A stretch of 64,000 bases of DNA, taken from positions 9,790,835-9,854,834 of the forward strand of contig JADCRB010000016.1 in NCBI GenBank assembly GCA_021464245.1, in the 5' to 3' direction. Origin of the DNA: Carallia brachiata (taxonomy: Eukaryota > Streptophyta > Magnoliopsida > Malpighiales > Rhizophoraceae). This document shows, piece after piece, positions 44,178 to 56,556 of this stretch. Under the pieces are notes generated by a model. The model saw nothing but the letters and a program-made list of their open reading frames with translations. It was not told the DNA's origin and searched no databases. The translations under genes were made by a program, and so were the position numbers. Position 1 is the first letter of the stretch; every line of letters starts with the position of its first letter.

Positions 44178-45144
44178 TCAACGACTTTCCTTGAATTGGA
44201 GCCCTAGGACCGGTGGATTGGAAAGGTACTTCTTTATGCTCTCAAAGGCTTTGCTGCAAGCTTCGTCCCACTCGAAGTTGACATCCTTCTTCATCAACCG
44301 ATGGAAAGGTTGACATCTCCCAGCTAAATTGGAGATGAAACGGCGAATGTAGGCCAGCTTTCCTTGTAGACTTCGCAGCTCGTGCAGGTTTTTAGGTTCA
44401 GGCATCTTTTGAATTGCCTCAACCTTTGACTGATCAACTTCGATTCCACGATGGCGCACCACGAACCCAAGAAACTTTCCTGATGTGACACCGAATGCAC
44501 TTGAGAGGGTTCATTTGAGCTGATGCCTCGAAGTCTTTCGAACACCGTCTTGAGATCCTCGAGGTGGTCTTTGCGCTTCTTAGTCTTTACAACTAAGTCA
44601 TCAACATAACATTCTACAATCTTGTGCAGCATGTCATCAAAAATTTTTTGCATAGCACGTTGATAAGTGGCGCCAGCATTTTTTAATCCAAACGGCATAA
44701 CTTTGTAGCAGTATATACCTTTTGGGGTGCGGAATGCTGTCAACTCCTCGTCTTCTGGTGCCATTCTGATTTGGTTATAGCCTGAAGAACCATCCATGAA
44801 GGACAATGCTTCGTGACCCGTTGTTGCATCGACTGTGATCTCCGTTATGGGCAACGGAAAGTCATCTTTCGGCAGGCCCTGTTAAGATCTCGAAAATCAA
44901 CACATACCTCAACTGTCCATTCTTCTTTCTTACCGGGACATGCAATCCACGTTGGGTAGGTGACCTCTCGGATGAAGCCAGCATTGATCAGCTTGTTAAC
45001 CTCCTCCTCGATTTGTGGAATGAGTTCCGGGCGGAACCGTCGTTGTGGCTGCTTGACAGAACGAACACCCTTCTTTACTGCTAGACGATGCACCGCAATT
45101 TTCGGGTCAAGTCCAGGCATTTCTTTGTAACTCCATGCGAACAC
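44178..45144 (-). pseudogene. pol: Reverse transcriptase and first RNase H of the Tat pol
   Basis: Motifs in order are FRPELIPQIEEEVNKLI and CVDFRDLNRAC, then SFMDGSSGYNQI, MPFGLKNAGATYQR, and the catalytic CYVDDLVVK, then LRSLQGKLAYIRRFI and HRLMKKDVNF of the connection region. There is a frameshift just after FRDLNRAC, near 44880-44850, and another near 44530-44460. The usual RNase H of Ty3 elements follows at about 44180-43850 in further broken frames. Confidence 0.92.
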
Positions 45145-45206
45145 GTCCCTGTATTGACTTAATACCTGAACATATTCTTGCTCTTCTTCTGTAGTAAGTA
45201 AAGCAC

Positions 45207-46486
45207 TTACAAATGTAGGTCGAGGATCTTCCGGAGAGCCAAGATTGACCTCCTTGAGTTCATCAACAGTTGCTTGGCCACCATCTTCAAGTTCCGGGGA
45301 GCCTCCTTCACTTCACCAGCTGATGAGTCGGAATCAGCCTCCTCGCTAATTGTGACATGAAATGCAGAACCTCTGACTTCACCTTCTTTGTTTGACTGGA
45401 TAAGTCTGTCTTGTTTGGTGGTGGTGCTGATGGCACGTGCATTAGCTGCTTGGCTTCGGCTCTTTAGCGTGATCCGCACAGGTGACTTCTCCTGATAGCC
45501 TAAGCCAGGTCGGGACTGTGATGTTTGAGAAGTAGCGCCATGTGTGGACGGCAGCGTACCCATTGTGCTCGGGTTTGAGAAGTCATAGTCTGCCTTCGCC
45601 AAGAGCTTGTATGCATTAGGATCGAATCCTTCGTGTGTTCTTCTTTCTGGAAGTGAGCCACCTTCGACTGCTGCTGTGTGTGGTTTGACGAAACTTTTTA
45701 ATAGTTTTGAAGACAAAACCGGCTCAATCTTTGGTATCGGCAGAGTGTAAGTCTCCTTCAGGTTGTGTAGCTCTTTTTGTCTTAGGTTGGCTATGTCCTT
45801 GCTCCTGTTTAGGATCAATACAATAAGAGAAAGGGGGTTGACCTTCTGAGCGTCATGACATCGGCACATAGCGTAGGACTGGAGTGGAGCTTGAAGATGC
45901 AACATCCTTCGGTCGTCCAAGTCCAAGTAGCTTTTGATGGAATGATCTCCGGATTGTCTGTGTCGGTGTAGAAGACTACATCCGCCAAATGTGATTCAGC
46001 ATCATCAAACGGTTTTAAATCAGCATTGACCTTTTGAACGCCACCATTGTAGTACTTGAAGCACTGATGCAGGCTTGAGAGCACAACTTCATTTCCATGA
46101 ATCCACGGTCATCCTAGCAACATCTTATATGTGGTACGTGCATCGATCACATGAAATAGAGTGCTAGAAATGAGATTACCGATAGTTAGCTCCAAGTGAA
46201 TCATCCCAATTGCTTTCTGTCCTTCTTGATTAAAGCCATGAATCATCAAGCGACTTTCTGATAATTCATCAACACCGATGTCGAGCTCCTTTATGGTGGA
46301 TTTTGGGATAATATTGACTGCCGAACCATCGTCGATCAGAATACGTCGGACCTTTTGTTCTTTCACGTAGCCTGATACATACAGCGGCCGATTGTGCGGT
46401 TTGGACCCCAGCAGGAGATCCTCATCAGAAAATGAGATAGTAGAGTAACATCCGACGTGATTTTGGGCCGCCTGATGTTCCGTCAA
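45207..46486 (-). pseudogene. Aspartic protease and linker region of the Tat pol
   Basis: At 46486-46109 the frame continues from gag and contains ILIDDGSAVNI, the active-site region of a retroviral-type aspartic protease (D-x-G pattern), then a stop where homologues have an Arg, then KPWIHGNE-type sequence. A frameshift at about 46000-45930 leads into a hydrophilic linker to 45207. The protease would cleave the polyprotein; this copy is broken. Confidence 0.85.
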
Positions 46487-46729
46487 GCTAGAATTACTTG
46501 ATGGCAGAGGTTCAGCTTAGGTCTGAAGAGTATTGCCCACTTGATTTTGCCACACTTCTGTTGTTTGCAAAGCTGTAAACAGCTGAGGGTTAGCGAGAAA
46601 GGTTTGGAGAGCTTCATATACCTTCTCCGTTGTCGACTTTTTGTTGTCGAGTGGCTCCTCCTTACGGTGTGTCACCTCTTCTGATGGTTTTGAAGTAATG
46701 GTGGTTTGGTTTGCCGAGGTTATCCCTTC

Positions 46730-48397
46730 CTAGTCCAGAATGATTTTATTCTGGCTTTTGAGCTTCATGATCAGCTCCTTTAGGACGAAACATTTCTCGG
46801 TTGGATGACTTACTATCCGGTAATATTTGCAGAATCTTGGATCGTTGACTCGATCCTTTTCATTCGGCCGCTTGCACTCTGGGAGTTCGATCAGCTTCGC
46901 CTCCAAGAGTTGTTCAAGAATGTCGGAGACGTCTGAGTCAGGGAATGGATACTGCTTTTGCTCCAACTCTCGCAATGTCACCTTCCGCCTTTCTTGTTGT
47001 TTTGGCTAAGTTATTTGGGTCGGAGGATTTACCTTAGCTTTGGCGCCCACTTTTACCGGTGCGGCTTCAACAGTCATCACTTCTTTCCCTTTTTCAGAGC
47101 TGTTGGGTTTCTTAATCTCCCTTCTGCCCCCTTGCTGGTCCAACTGGATGGGAACTGTGCCTCCGGAAGTCTGGATGCTTATCTCCATATCATGTGCACG
47201 GGTCGCCAGTTCTTCGAAGGTTCGGGGTTTGATGCCCTGCAAGATGTATAACAACTCCCAATGCATTCCCTGGATGCACATTTCCACGGCAGAAGTCTCC
47301 GTTAGATGATCTTTGCAATCTAAGCTGAGGGCACGCCATCTGTTGATGTATTCGACAACGGGCTCTCCTTTTCTTTGTTTGGTGCTGATAAGCTCCATCA
47401 TACTTACCGTCCTTCGAGTGTTGAAAAATCTGTTAAGGAACTCTCGTTGTAATTGTTCCCAATTGTCGATCGATTCTGGTTCAAGATTTATGAACCAGGT
47501 GAAAGCGGTCTCCCTGAGTGAACGAACAAACTGCTTCACCAAGAGATCTACGTAAGTCCCTGCGTTGTTGCAGGTTTCAACGAAGTGGGCGATGTGCTGT
47601 TTGGGATCGCCTCGTCCGTCGAATTGTTGAAATTTGGGCGGCTGGTAGCCCTGAGGCATGTTGAGACTTTCAATCCGTCTGGTGTACGGTTTGACATACA
47701 TCTGTGATCCTTGGAAGGATGTAGCTTGTTGGAGGCGGATCGTATTAGCTATCATTTCCTGCAATTGTTGAACAGATAGCGAAGCTACAGAATTTGAGGG
47801 TGGCAGCTGTATAGAACTACCTTGTCGCTTTTCTGCAGTGAAGACGTCGGCTGGTGTGGGTTCTGGAGTGAAATCGGTTAGCTATGATTGCTCCTCGCGG
47901 ATCTCGGGATCAATTTGGATCGGAGCTTTTCCTTTGAGAGCGGCGATCTGTTGATCTTTTTCCTCCATGACTCTGATCAGCTGCAAAATTTTGTTATCCA
48001 ATTCTGAAATCCTTTCTTCTGTACTGGTTGTGTTGGTCATTATGACAACAACAGATGAGGCTCCGCGAAAGACTGGGGGAGAGAACTCTTCTGATTCCTC
48101 TGTGTGGATCTCTACAGAATGAGTTGGATTCTGTTGAACGAGCTTCGTCATGTTGCCCCCGACTTCGATCGGGGTGGGTGATCGACTTCTCCATGCGGCA
48201 AGAGAGTCAGGGGAGAGTTCCTGTTGTTGTGCAAGCTGTGGACTCTCCGTTTCAATGTTTTGTCGGGTTTGGACGGTAAAAAATTGTGTCCGTCCCCGGG
48301 TTTCTGGACCTGCGTACCCCGGTAGGGTAGTTGATGCAGGCAATGGAGCCATTGCCTTCTTGTTGGTACCGGCAGCTGTACTTCTTTTTGGTGCCAT
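46730..48397 (-). pseudogene. gag: gag of the Tat element, with two in-frame stops
   Basis: The frame opens at ATG 48397 with a short Ser/Thr-rich leader and a coiled-coil-like stretch, is broken by a TAG at 47884-47882, resumes in the same frame with the retrotransposon gag domain (words such as FDGRGDPKQHIAHFVETC and FLNRFFNTRR), is broken again at 47008-47006, and ends after a degenerate zinc-knuckle-like sequence (CKYYRIVSHPTEKC). Gag forms the particle that packages element RNA. Since everything stays in one frame, simple point mutations explain the damage. Confidence 0.9.
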
Positions 48398-48597
48398 TTA
48401 ATGTGCTGAACACCTGTAAATTTTTTTTTTTTACCTTTTTTTTTTACTTTTTTACTTTTTACTTTTTACTTTTTTTTACTTTTTACTTTTTTTGTCTTTT
48501 TCTCTATTTTGTCTTTTTGTCTTTTTCTTTTTTCTTTTTCGCTGCTTCTTTTTGCTTTTTTTTTTTTTTAAAGGAACAAGAGATGGGAGGTGAAGAG

Positions 48598-48615
48598 GTC
48601 CCACCGAGCGTGCCA
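48598..48615 (-). other. Primer-binding site of the Tat element
   Basis: On the minus strand, six bases after the LTR end, comes TGGCACGCTCGGTGGGAC, which starts with the TGG expected to pair with a tRNA CCA end. I did not assign the tRNA. Confidence 0.7.
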
Positions 48616-48621
48616 AAAATT

Positions 48622-49424
48622 TGTAACGGGTAAATTTCGAGCCTAAAATAATTAAACTCGAAAATACAAAAATAAATTACAAATAAAAATTTAAAATAAA
48701 AGAAAATTTACGTGGGGTCGATCTCCGTAGATCCTCCAATTAGTGTTCCTTTTTTTGTCTCCGTCAAGGGCTGCACGAGCTTGATCTTGACATAAATAAT
48801 TTCCACAGCTTTATCTTGAACTAGGTAGACTGAAACTGTATCTGATTTGGACGTTTTGACTACGGTTAAGAACCGTATAGACCTGATCTGAGCCGATTTG
48901 GCTTAATTTCACCAAGGGTCGAAGGGACTTGTTCTCGGATGAGCTGCCTGGATTTTGCTGAGGGCCGTATAAGGTTTAATCCCAGCCAGATTTGTAGTAA
49001 ATTGATATTTTTAGATCTATATTCTCATAAATTCAGATCTAGAGCGATCCGAGAATATAAACCTAAAAATAATTTTAGAAATGGAAACAACAAATTTTTT
49101 TGGGCTTACCCCTGAAATATCTCTAAAAAAAAAGTTAGGAGAGTATACTGCAGAGTAAAAGCACGTAGGAAAAGGAGAAATTTTCTTGAGAGATTTTGAA
49201 ATTTTTCTTTTTCTCTCAAATTCTCTGAATTTTTCTGTTTACAGATTTACTGAATATGTTTTGAACTGGGAGCCGAGGGTCTATTTATAGGGCTCATTTC
49301 CCATGTGAACATTACATGAGAAAGGAAGAAAATTAATTCTTCCGCGTCGGCGTTGCCAATTTTGAAATTGACAACGCCGACATAACTTGACTTTTTTTTT
49401 TTTTTTTTGAAAAGGATGTTTACA
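48622..49424 (-). repeat. 5' LTR of the Tat element
   Basis: Upstream LTR in element orientation. It begins TGTAAACATCC and ends CCCGTTACA when read on the minus strand, so TG...CA ends are intact. It carries a TATA box at 49290-49281 and a hairpin near its start. Confidence 0.95.
49281..49290 (-). promoter_or_regulatory. TATA box of the 5' LTR
   Basis: On the minus strand the sequence reads CTATAAATAGACCC, a typical plant TATA context. The same word stands in the other LTR at 39884-39875. Confidence 0.7.
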
Positions 49425-49589
49425 CACCTCTAGACAAGCTCAATTTCACATTGACTCTGATGCAATAATTAGAGTGCAAATATTGCCTAAAGGATAATAA
49501 CTTTTTTTTACACGGCTTGCAGTAGTTTTACAGTTTATTTTCAATTTTCTGTTTATAACAATTTTAAGACAATATTGATCATTTGTCGT

Positions 49590-52500
49590 GACTGGAACAT
49601 TGTAGGAATTGATTGTTAACTTCGTGAAATTAGAAAAGTTTGATGGAGGAAACTTTATTTGTTGGCAGAAGAGATTTCACTTTCTGTTAGTGTTACTGTA
49701 AGTTTCATATGTTCTGACTATCACAAAATTTGAAGAGACTGAAAATGAAACTATTGCTGACACTAGGAAGAGGTAGAAATCAGAGACATGATGAGATTTG
49801 TAGGGATCATATCTTAAATGCCATGAGTGACTCCTTGTTTGATATCTACTACAACATTATAACAACAAAGAAACTTAGGGAGAAACTAGAGTTAAAGTAC
49901 ATGCAAGAGCATGAAACTCACAAAAAATTTTTGTCTCTAAGTTTAACAACTATAAGCTGACTAATAGTAGTAATGAAACAATTAGTTGAAATTGAGAGAA
50001 CATTCAACCACTTTTAACGACACAAGATGTTTATAGATGAAACAATAGTTGTAAATTTCATTATTGAAAAACTATTCGCTTTGTGGAAAGACTTTAATAG
50101 AAGTCTGAAACATAATATAGAAAACATTTCTCGTGAAAGTCTTGCTAACCATCTTCACTTAGAAAAAAAATTCCACATGCAAGAGGAAAACAAAGAGCAT
50201 GGCTTACACATTTCAAAGGTGTAGTTAAAGAAGGGCAGTCCAACAAGCCAATCAAAAAGAGGAAAAATCAAATTGATGATGATTCAAAAAGAACCAAAAG
50301 TCAAAAGAAAAAAGGCGAGTACTAAAACTACCATAAGAATGGATATTATAAAAAGGAACGTTACCTTTTCGAGAAGCAAAAGGAAAAATAAGGATCCACT
50401 GAAGCAATAAATAGACATTGGTTGCTATGATCATAGAAATCAATTCAATTGAGGATTACATTGCTTGGTGGATTGGTTTTATCGCTATTAAACATGTTGG
50501 CAAGAACAAAAACTTCTTCAAATTCATGAAACTAATAGATGATGGCACAATTGTGTACATAAAAAATTTTGTCATAGGTCCAGTTAAGGAAAATGGTAAG
50601 GTGGAATTAAAGTTTACTTCTGGGAGAGTCATTACTCTTTATACTGTATTATATATATATAAAGCTAGAAAAAAATCTGGTTTCAGGTAATCTTCTAAAG
50701 AAGTTTGGGTTTAAACTTGTATTTAAAGCAAATAATTTTGTTCTCCCCAAAGGGAGATTGTTTGTGGGAAAGAGCTATACATGTGATGGTATGTTTAAAC
50801 TTAGGAATGATAATTTTACTTATACCCGTCGGGTTTTAACCATCCCCGCTTCGATGGATACGAGGTCAATGGCAGTTAATTAGAGAATGGGACAGGATCC
50901 CCGTTCCCCAAATTTTTAAGCAGTGATGGGGATGAGGATGAGATTTACTGTTCCCACCTCGTACCTGTTCCCATCCCATCTCTGTCCCTTTTCTAAATTA
51001 CTATTTTATCTTTTATATAAATATTTATATAATAATTTATAAGGGACTATTGCAAAGACACAATATTATCATTTTGATGGATGTCTCTATTGATGCATAT
51101 GATCTCTTCTGCATAATTCAAGATAACACAATAAGAACTGCAAATGTTGCACCTTGTGAGCTAGCATTGTACATAGCATGATAAATGCTATGATTATTCA
51201 TTTCAATAGACAAAACTATTTATGATTACTCTTTTTGGGGTAGTAATGCAGTTTGCCAAGTAATAAGGTTAAATTTTATATCCATAGTTCAAACACAAAC
51301 ATAATTCTAAAATTCCAAGCTTAGATAAAAAAAAAAAAAAGCATTAGGCTACTACAAAAATAGGAAAATATAAATAAGCAAATTACACAATAGTGCTTTG
51401 AGCAGTACTGCATGTGAAATTTAAGACAACATTTTCGATAATAGTTGGATGTTGAAATATTTTGTGAGTAACTCACGTTTCTTAAGGGCGGGGATGGGAT
51501 AGGAATCCTCGATCCCCGCTAGTATCAAAATTTCATCCCCACCGAGGACGAGAACGGGGATGGAAACGAGGTTAATGAATGAGGATGGGGAGTAAGAAGC
51601 CCGTCCCCACTCCCGCTCTATCACGTTGCCACCCCTATTTAAACTGCATATTGATATTAATAATAATGCTACTAGTTTTATTTATGTTGTTGAACTTTTT
51701 TTTGGCATAATATGCTTGAACATGTAAATTTCAGAAGGTTGCATGATCTGGTTAAGTTAGACTTGCTATTATACTTTGATAAATCCAAAAATAAATGAAA
51801 AACATGCATGCTAACAAAAATAATAAGAAGTCCATTTCTCACAATTCATAGATCTTCAAATATGCTAGAATTGATACATAATGTTGTGTGTGACTTGTAT
51901 AATATACCAATACTAGGAAAATATTTTGTGACATTTATTGATGATTACTATAGATTCTATGATGTTTATTTGCTGCACATTAAAGATGAAGTACTTGAAA
52001 GATTCAAGCTACGTAAAATTGAAGTTGAACTATAATATAATATTGTTAAGTGTTCATGAGCAAATAGGGTATAAGAGTATTATAATACAATATTGTTTGA
52101 GTCCATCGAAATTATACATGAAAACACTGCTCCTTACATACAACAATAAAATGAAATTGCATAATATGAAAATGGTGAATGTCATGCTATTGAATTCTGA
52201 CTTGAGCGTAGGTTTTTGGGATAAGGCATTGCTTAGGAAATGTCATATCTTAAATAGAGTTCCAACTAGATGGAGCAGAAAGATCTTATATGAGTTTTGA
52301 AATAAAAAGGAGCCTAATCTTAATTATTTAAGAGTTTGGGATTGTAAAGCAATCATCAAAGTTTCTGAACTCAAACGTAAAAAGTTGGAAGAAAGAGAAG
52401 TTGAATGCATATTTTTGGGTTATGCTTATCACAGCAAGGCATATTTATTCATAGTCGTAGAGCCTAACAACTCTATATCGATCAATGCAATTATTTAATC

Positions 52501-54290
52501 AGGAGATGCTAGTTTGATAATAATAGATTCATCTCAAATTCTGTAATTCCAAAATAATTCCAGTTCTTAAAAATAATATAGCAATTGAAAAAGAAAATGA
52601 TGAAGTCATTTTACTTCGAAGGGGCAATAGAGCAAAGAAAACAAAGACTTTTGGTTATGTTTTCTTCAAGTTCTTAGTTAAATGAACAAGAAAATCAGTA
52701 AATGATGAAATTCCATGTTGCTTCAATACTGAAGATGATCCCAAGACATTTGTAGAAGTAATGAAATTGCAAGGTATCATGTTTTGGAAAGAAACAATAA
52801 ATGATGAAATGAATTCAAGTATGGGTAATAAGACTTCAAAATTGGTAGACCACCCACTAAGTTCAAAGCCAATTAGATGTAAGTGAATTTTTATTAAAAA
52901 AATGAAAATTGATGGAACCATTAACAAGTTCAAAGCTAGAGTGGTTGCAACAGACTTTACACAAAAGCAAGGTGTCAACTATTTTGATACATATTCACTA
53001 GTGGCTAGAATTGTTATAATCAGAGTACTCATTGCACTAGCTGCTATCCACTGTTTAGTAATTCATCAAATGGACATTACTATAATGTTCATAAATGGTG
53101 AGTTGGAAGAAGAAGTATATATAGAACAATTTGAAGGATTTGTGATACTTGATTAAAAGGAAAAGGTGTCCAAACTTGTTAAGTCCTTGTATGGACTAAA
53201 ACAAGCACCTAAGCAATGACACCAAAAGTTTGATCAGGTGGTTCAAGATTAACAAATGTAACAAGTGCGTGTATAACAAGTTTAATGAAGGAATGAGTAT
53301 CATTATCTGTTTATGTGGATGACATGCTAATATTTGGAACTAACTTAAAATAAATTATAATTACCAAAGAGTTTTTGTCAAGAAGTTTTTATGTGAAAGG
53401 CATTAGTGAGGCATATGTTATCCTGGGAATTAGAATCGTAGCAGATTAAAAGAGTATAAGGCTTACTCAATCGCATTACATAGAGAAAGTTCTTAAAAAG
53501 TTCAACAATATACATTGTAATCCTGCCTCTACCCTATATGATCAAAACATGCTGTTTAGAAGGAATGATGTAAGTCCAATATCATAGTTGGAGTATGCCA
53601 CAGTAATAGGGTGGTGTCGGATATATGCAATGACATACATAAACCCAGAAATAACCTATGTAATTGGCAAAATGAGTAGTTAAATGAGTTATCCAAGTAG
53701 GATGCATTGGCATGGAGTAAACGAAATTTTGAAGTACCTAACGAGAACTAAGGATTTTTGGCATAAACTATTCAGGTCACCCTTCTACTAAAGAAGAATA
53801 TTCAGATGCTAGTTGAATCACCAACAAAATGATCATGCTTGTACTAGTGCATGGAACTTATGCTTGGCAAAGGGTGCCATTTCTGGGGCTTCCAAGAAAT
53901 AATTTTGCATCGTAGATTTGCCATCGCTATAAAATTTGTGGTTCTAGCATCCGCTACTAAAGAAGCAAAATGTTTAAGAGACTTGCTCTAGTAAATTCCT
54001 CTATGACCAAAACCAAACCCATTATTGTACACTATTACAATTCTATAATGCTAGTGAGGGCATATAGTTAAGTGTATAATAGTATGTCCAAATACATAGG
54101 ATTAAGACATAATTAAGTAAGAGACTTGATCACAAATGAAGTAATTACTGTTGATTTTGTAAGGTCAAGTCATAATATAACCAATCCTTTAATGTGAGGA
54201 TTGACTAGAGACTTAGTAAGTAAGACATCAAAGGCCATGGATATCAAGCCCATATAATTTGATCACCATTAACAAAAACTTGAATCAACA
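49590..54290 (+). mobile_element. Decayed Ty1/copia retrotransposon, interrupted by a hAT element
   Basis: Plus-strand pieces follow the copia order. Gag: LEKFDGGNFICWQKR near 49634 and DHILNAMSDSLFDIYYN near 49807. A weak zinc-knuckle trace lies near 50330. Protease: WWIGFIAIKHVGKNK near 50470. Pre-integrase and integrase are at 51646-52300, with FVTFIDDYYRFYDVY. Reverse transcriptase: KFKARVVATDFTQKQGVNYF near 52930, then YVDDMLIFGT at 53312. RNase H traces run to about 54240. Many stops and frameshifts make it long dead. I found no LTRs; the ends given are those of recognisable sequence. Confidence 0.85.
50802..51637. mobile_element. Non-autonomous hAT transposon nested in the copia element
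   Basis: 836 bp, with ends TAGGAATGATAAT and, in reverse complement, TAGGGGTGGCAAC, the usual hAT inverted-repeat type. It is flanked by a perfect 8-bp duplication TTTAAACT (50794-50801 and 51638-51645), the hAT length. Removing it and one duplicate joins the copia frame in the middle of a conserved stretch. Subterminal regions are rich in CCCGTCCCC/GGGGATGGG words. No transposase is encoded. Confidence 0.92.
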
Positions 54291-55639
54291 GATGGTACAA
54301 CGTCAAGTCTTGAACGTATATAAAAGAACATTCTTTTTAATCATTCAACTAATTGGGTCAAGATTATCTATCTACTAAAAGATAAAGATGTTATGTTTAA
54401 TTTAGGTCTCTTTTGTTAAGACGAAAAAAGATTTGAACATATATAATGTTAATTAAATCTAAACAAAGTGAAATTTAGCAGCAATCAACTGCTAGTTTCC
54501 ATAAGAATTTGGATAGGGTTTTGGAGAGAAAGGCTGGAAAACATTATGATCAATTATAAAGCTAAAGATATCCAGAAAATCTACAAGAACACCCTAAATA
54601 TATGGAAAAAGTGCACGAACACTGATAAACCCTGAGAGAAATAATTGATTGAGCGTTACCAACCTACAAAATCTGTTGTTTGCTTGTTCTCTCTGTCCCT
54701 CTTTCTCTCTCTCCCCTTGATTCAATATCATTGGACTCATCACTCTTGACATGGTTGCAAACAATAAAGCTAACAATTTCATTCAAGCTATATATAAAAT
54801 ATAATTGATGTCATAATATAATAAACCTATTGATTTGTCCACAATAAAACTGCTTTTCCTTTGCATTGTTTTGTTTTTTTTCTAATATTTTTAAACGAAT
54901 ATTGATATTTTTGAAATACAAAAATAATAAATATTTTAAAAATATCAGTCACAGTTTCAAAAATATTAGTCGCAGTTTCAACTGAGACATCGCTTAGAAC
55001 AAAAAAGGTTGGGACATGTATGTTTGCTTTCACCATGAACTCCAATAAAATACTCGTCGACAGTTACAAACTTTTGAATTTTCCTATTAATTTTTTCATA
55101 ATAGGCTGCTTTCTCTTGCTTCCCAAAGTTCAAATAAATATATAAACCTATTTCTATGTATCTAGACTTATTATTGTATACTTAGTTCCTCAGGTCGTTA
55201 TTTGCCATTAGAAGCTTAGTGAATTCTCTCCATTCCTCTCAACTTTTGGGCTCCTGAAAATCAACCCGTTTGACACTTCACTTGTCATGGCAGCTTCACA
55301 TCATTTAGCGGTGTCACACCTTTCTACTCTTTCAAATGTTATATCTTCCTCTGCAATTTCAAGAGAGTTGAGTTGGTACAAAAAGGTGTGGTAGTCCTAG
55401 GTTTCGAATAACATTAAACCTTTCATGTGATGAGTCCTCAAAAGTCTCCCCTTACACAAACTTTCTTGGCTTAACGTGGTGTCCATATAGGCACGACTTG
55501 TGCCAAATACGACAAGGATGATGAAACTATCTCTTATGTACTTGTTGGCTACTCTTGTATTTCGCGCGTTTGGTTTCTCTGTCCGCTAAACTTCTGTTTG
55601 AAAGACGCTCAACTGAACTATTATTCTGGTTAGGGACCT
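54291..55639. other. Intergenic sequence
   Basis: No gene supported. It may contain the remains of the copia 3' end, but no LTR was found. Confidence 0.4.
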
Positions 55640-55930
55640 CGCTTCTACATCTAATAGGGATTATTTTGAACTTATTTTGACGATTGCTTGGACAATTTGG
55701 AAGGCATGAAACTTTTTTTTTTGATTCATTCTATTCCCCCAACTCATTCTTAGTATGGCTATCTAACTTCATTCTGATTGTCAGCAGCCACATGATATTC
55801 CGCCATCATCTGCTCCCTGTGAAGACTTGCGATCTTGGACGCTGTCGGTTTTGGGCTACTGTAAAGTTAGCACAGACGCTGCTTTATTTACAATGAATAA
55901 ATTTTTTATGTGTTCGACAAAGAAATTATA
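55640..55930 (+). pseudogene. LINE-type RNase H fragment
   Basis: The plus strand reads LTIAWTIWKA near 55680, a word typical of the stretch before the RVT_3 RNase H-like domain in plant LINEs. Then, after frame changes, it reads STDAALFTMN near 55870, the first strand of that domain. The rest of the domain is absent. It is a short, frameshifted remnant. Confidence 0.55.
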
Positions 55931-56556
55931 CAAGACTTTATTGTACATTAATTTTTTCGTTTTGATGACTAAAATAAAAGGTTAGATAACATTATGATTT
56001 TATTATAAATTTAACTATAAGTTAGACTCAATTATAATCTAAATAAAGTTTCTAGGCTAAATTGTAATTTTTAATTTTTCATTCAAACCACAAAATGGAC
56101 CAATTTTTTCTGTTCTTTAATTCAATTTGACTGGTTCGACTGATTTTTGGCTGAATTTTGACTGATTTATCTTTAGTTTTGGTTTACGGTAAACTATATA
56201 ATAGAGGTGATTCTCTTCATTTACATAAATTTTACATCCTTTTTTGTAGGATTAGAACTTCAATTCTCTAATATAAAAATTTTAAATTTTAATTACTGCA
56301 ATATCTTCTTAAAAATTTTGGTTCGATTTTAGATTGAATCAAACTAGTGATCTGATCAATTTATAATTAAATAAATCAAATCAATCAATCCGGTTCAATT
56401 TTAAAAACTATTATTTATACATGTCACATTTCCTTTTTTTTCTTAAAAAAAACAAAAACGAGAAACAAAAACATGACCTGTACGGCTCTACATATATGAT
56501 AGTGATAAAGAACTACGTATCATAGCGACAAGACCCGACAAAAAATATAAATTTGA
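55931..56556. other. AT-rich 3' flank of the membrane protein gene
   Basis: No gene seen; probably includes the 3' UTR of the minus-strand gene to its right. Confidence 0.4.

Larger units (their letters stand above)
39216..49424 (-). mobile_element. Ty3/gypsy LTR retrotransposon, Tat lineage, complete but inactivated
   Basis: A 10.2-kb element on the minus strand with two LTRs of 802 and 803 bp, a primer-binding site, a purine tract, and gag, protease, reverse transcriptase, RNase H, a second RNase H and integrase in that order. The second RNase H between the reverse transcriptase unit and integrase is the mark of the Tat lineage. Flanking words CATCT (39211-39215) and CACCT (49425-49429) could be the 5-bp target duplication with one later mutation. 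By eye the LTRs differ at about 40 positions (about 5 percent), mostly transitions. Several in-frame stops and frameshifts show the copy is dead. A WOX-like homeodomain frame lies in the 3' region. Confidence 0.95.
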
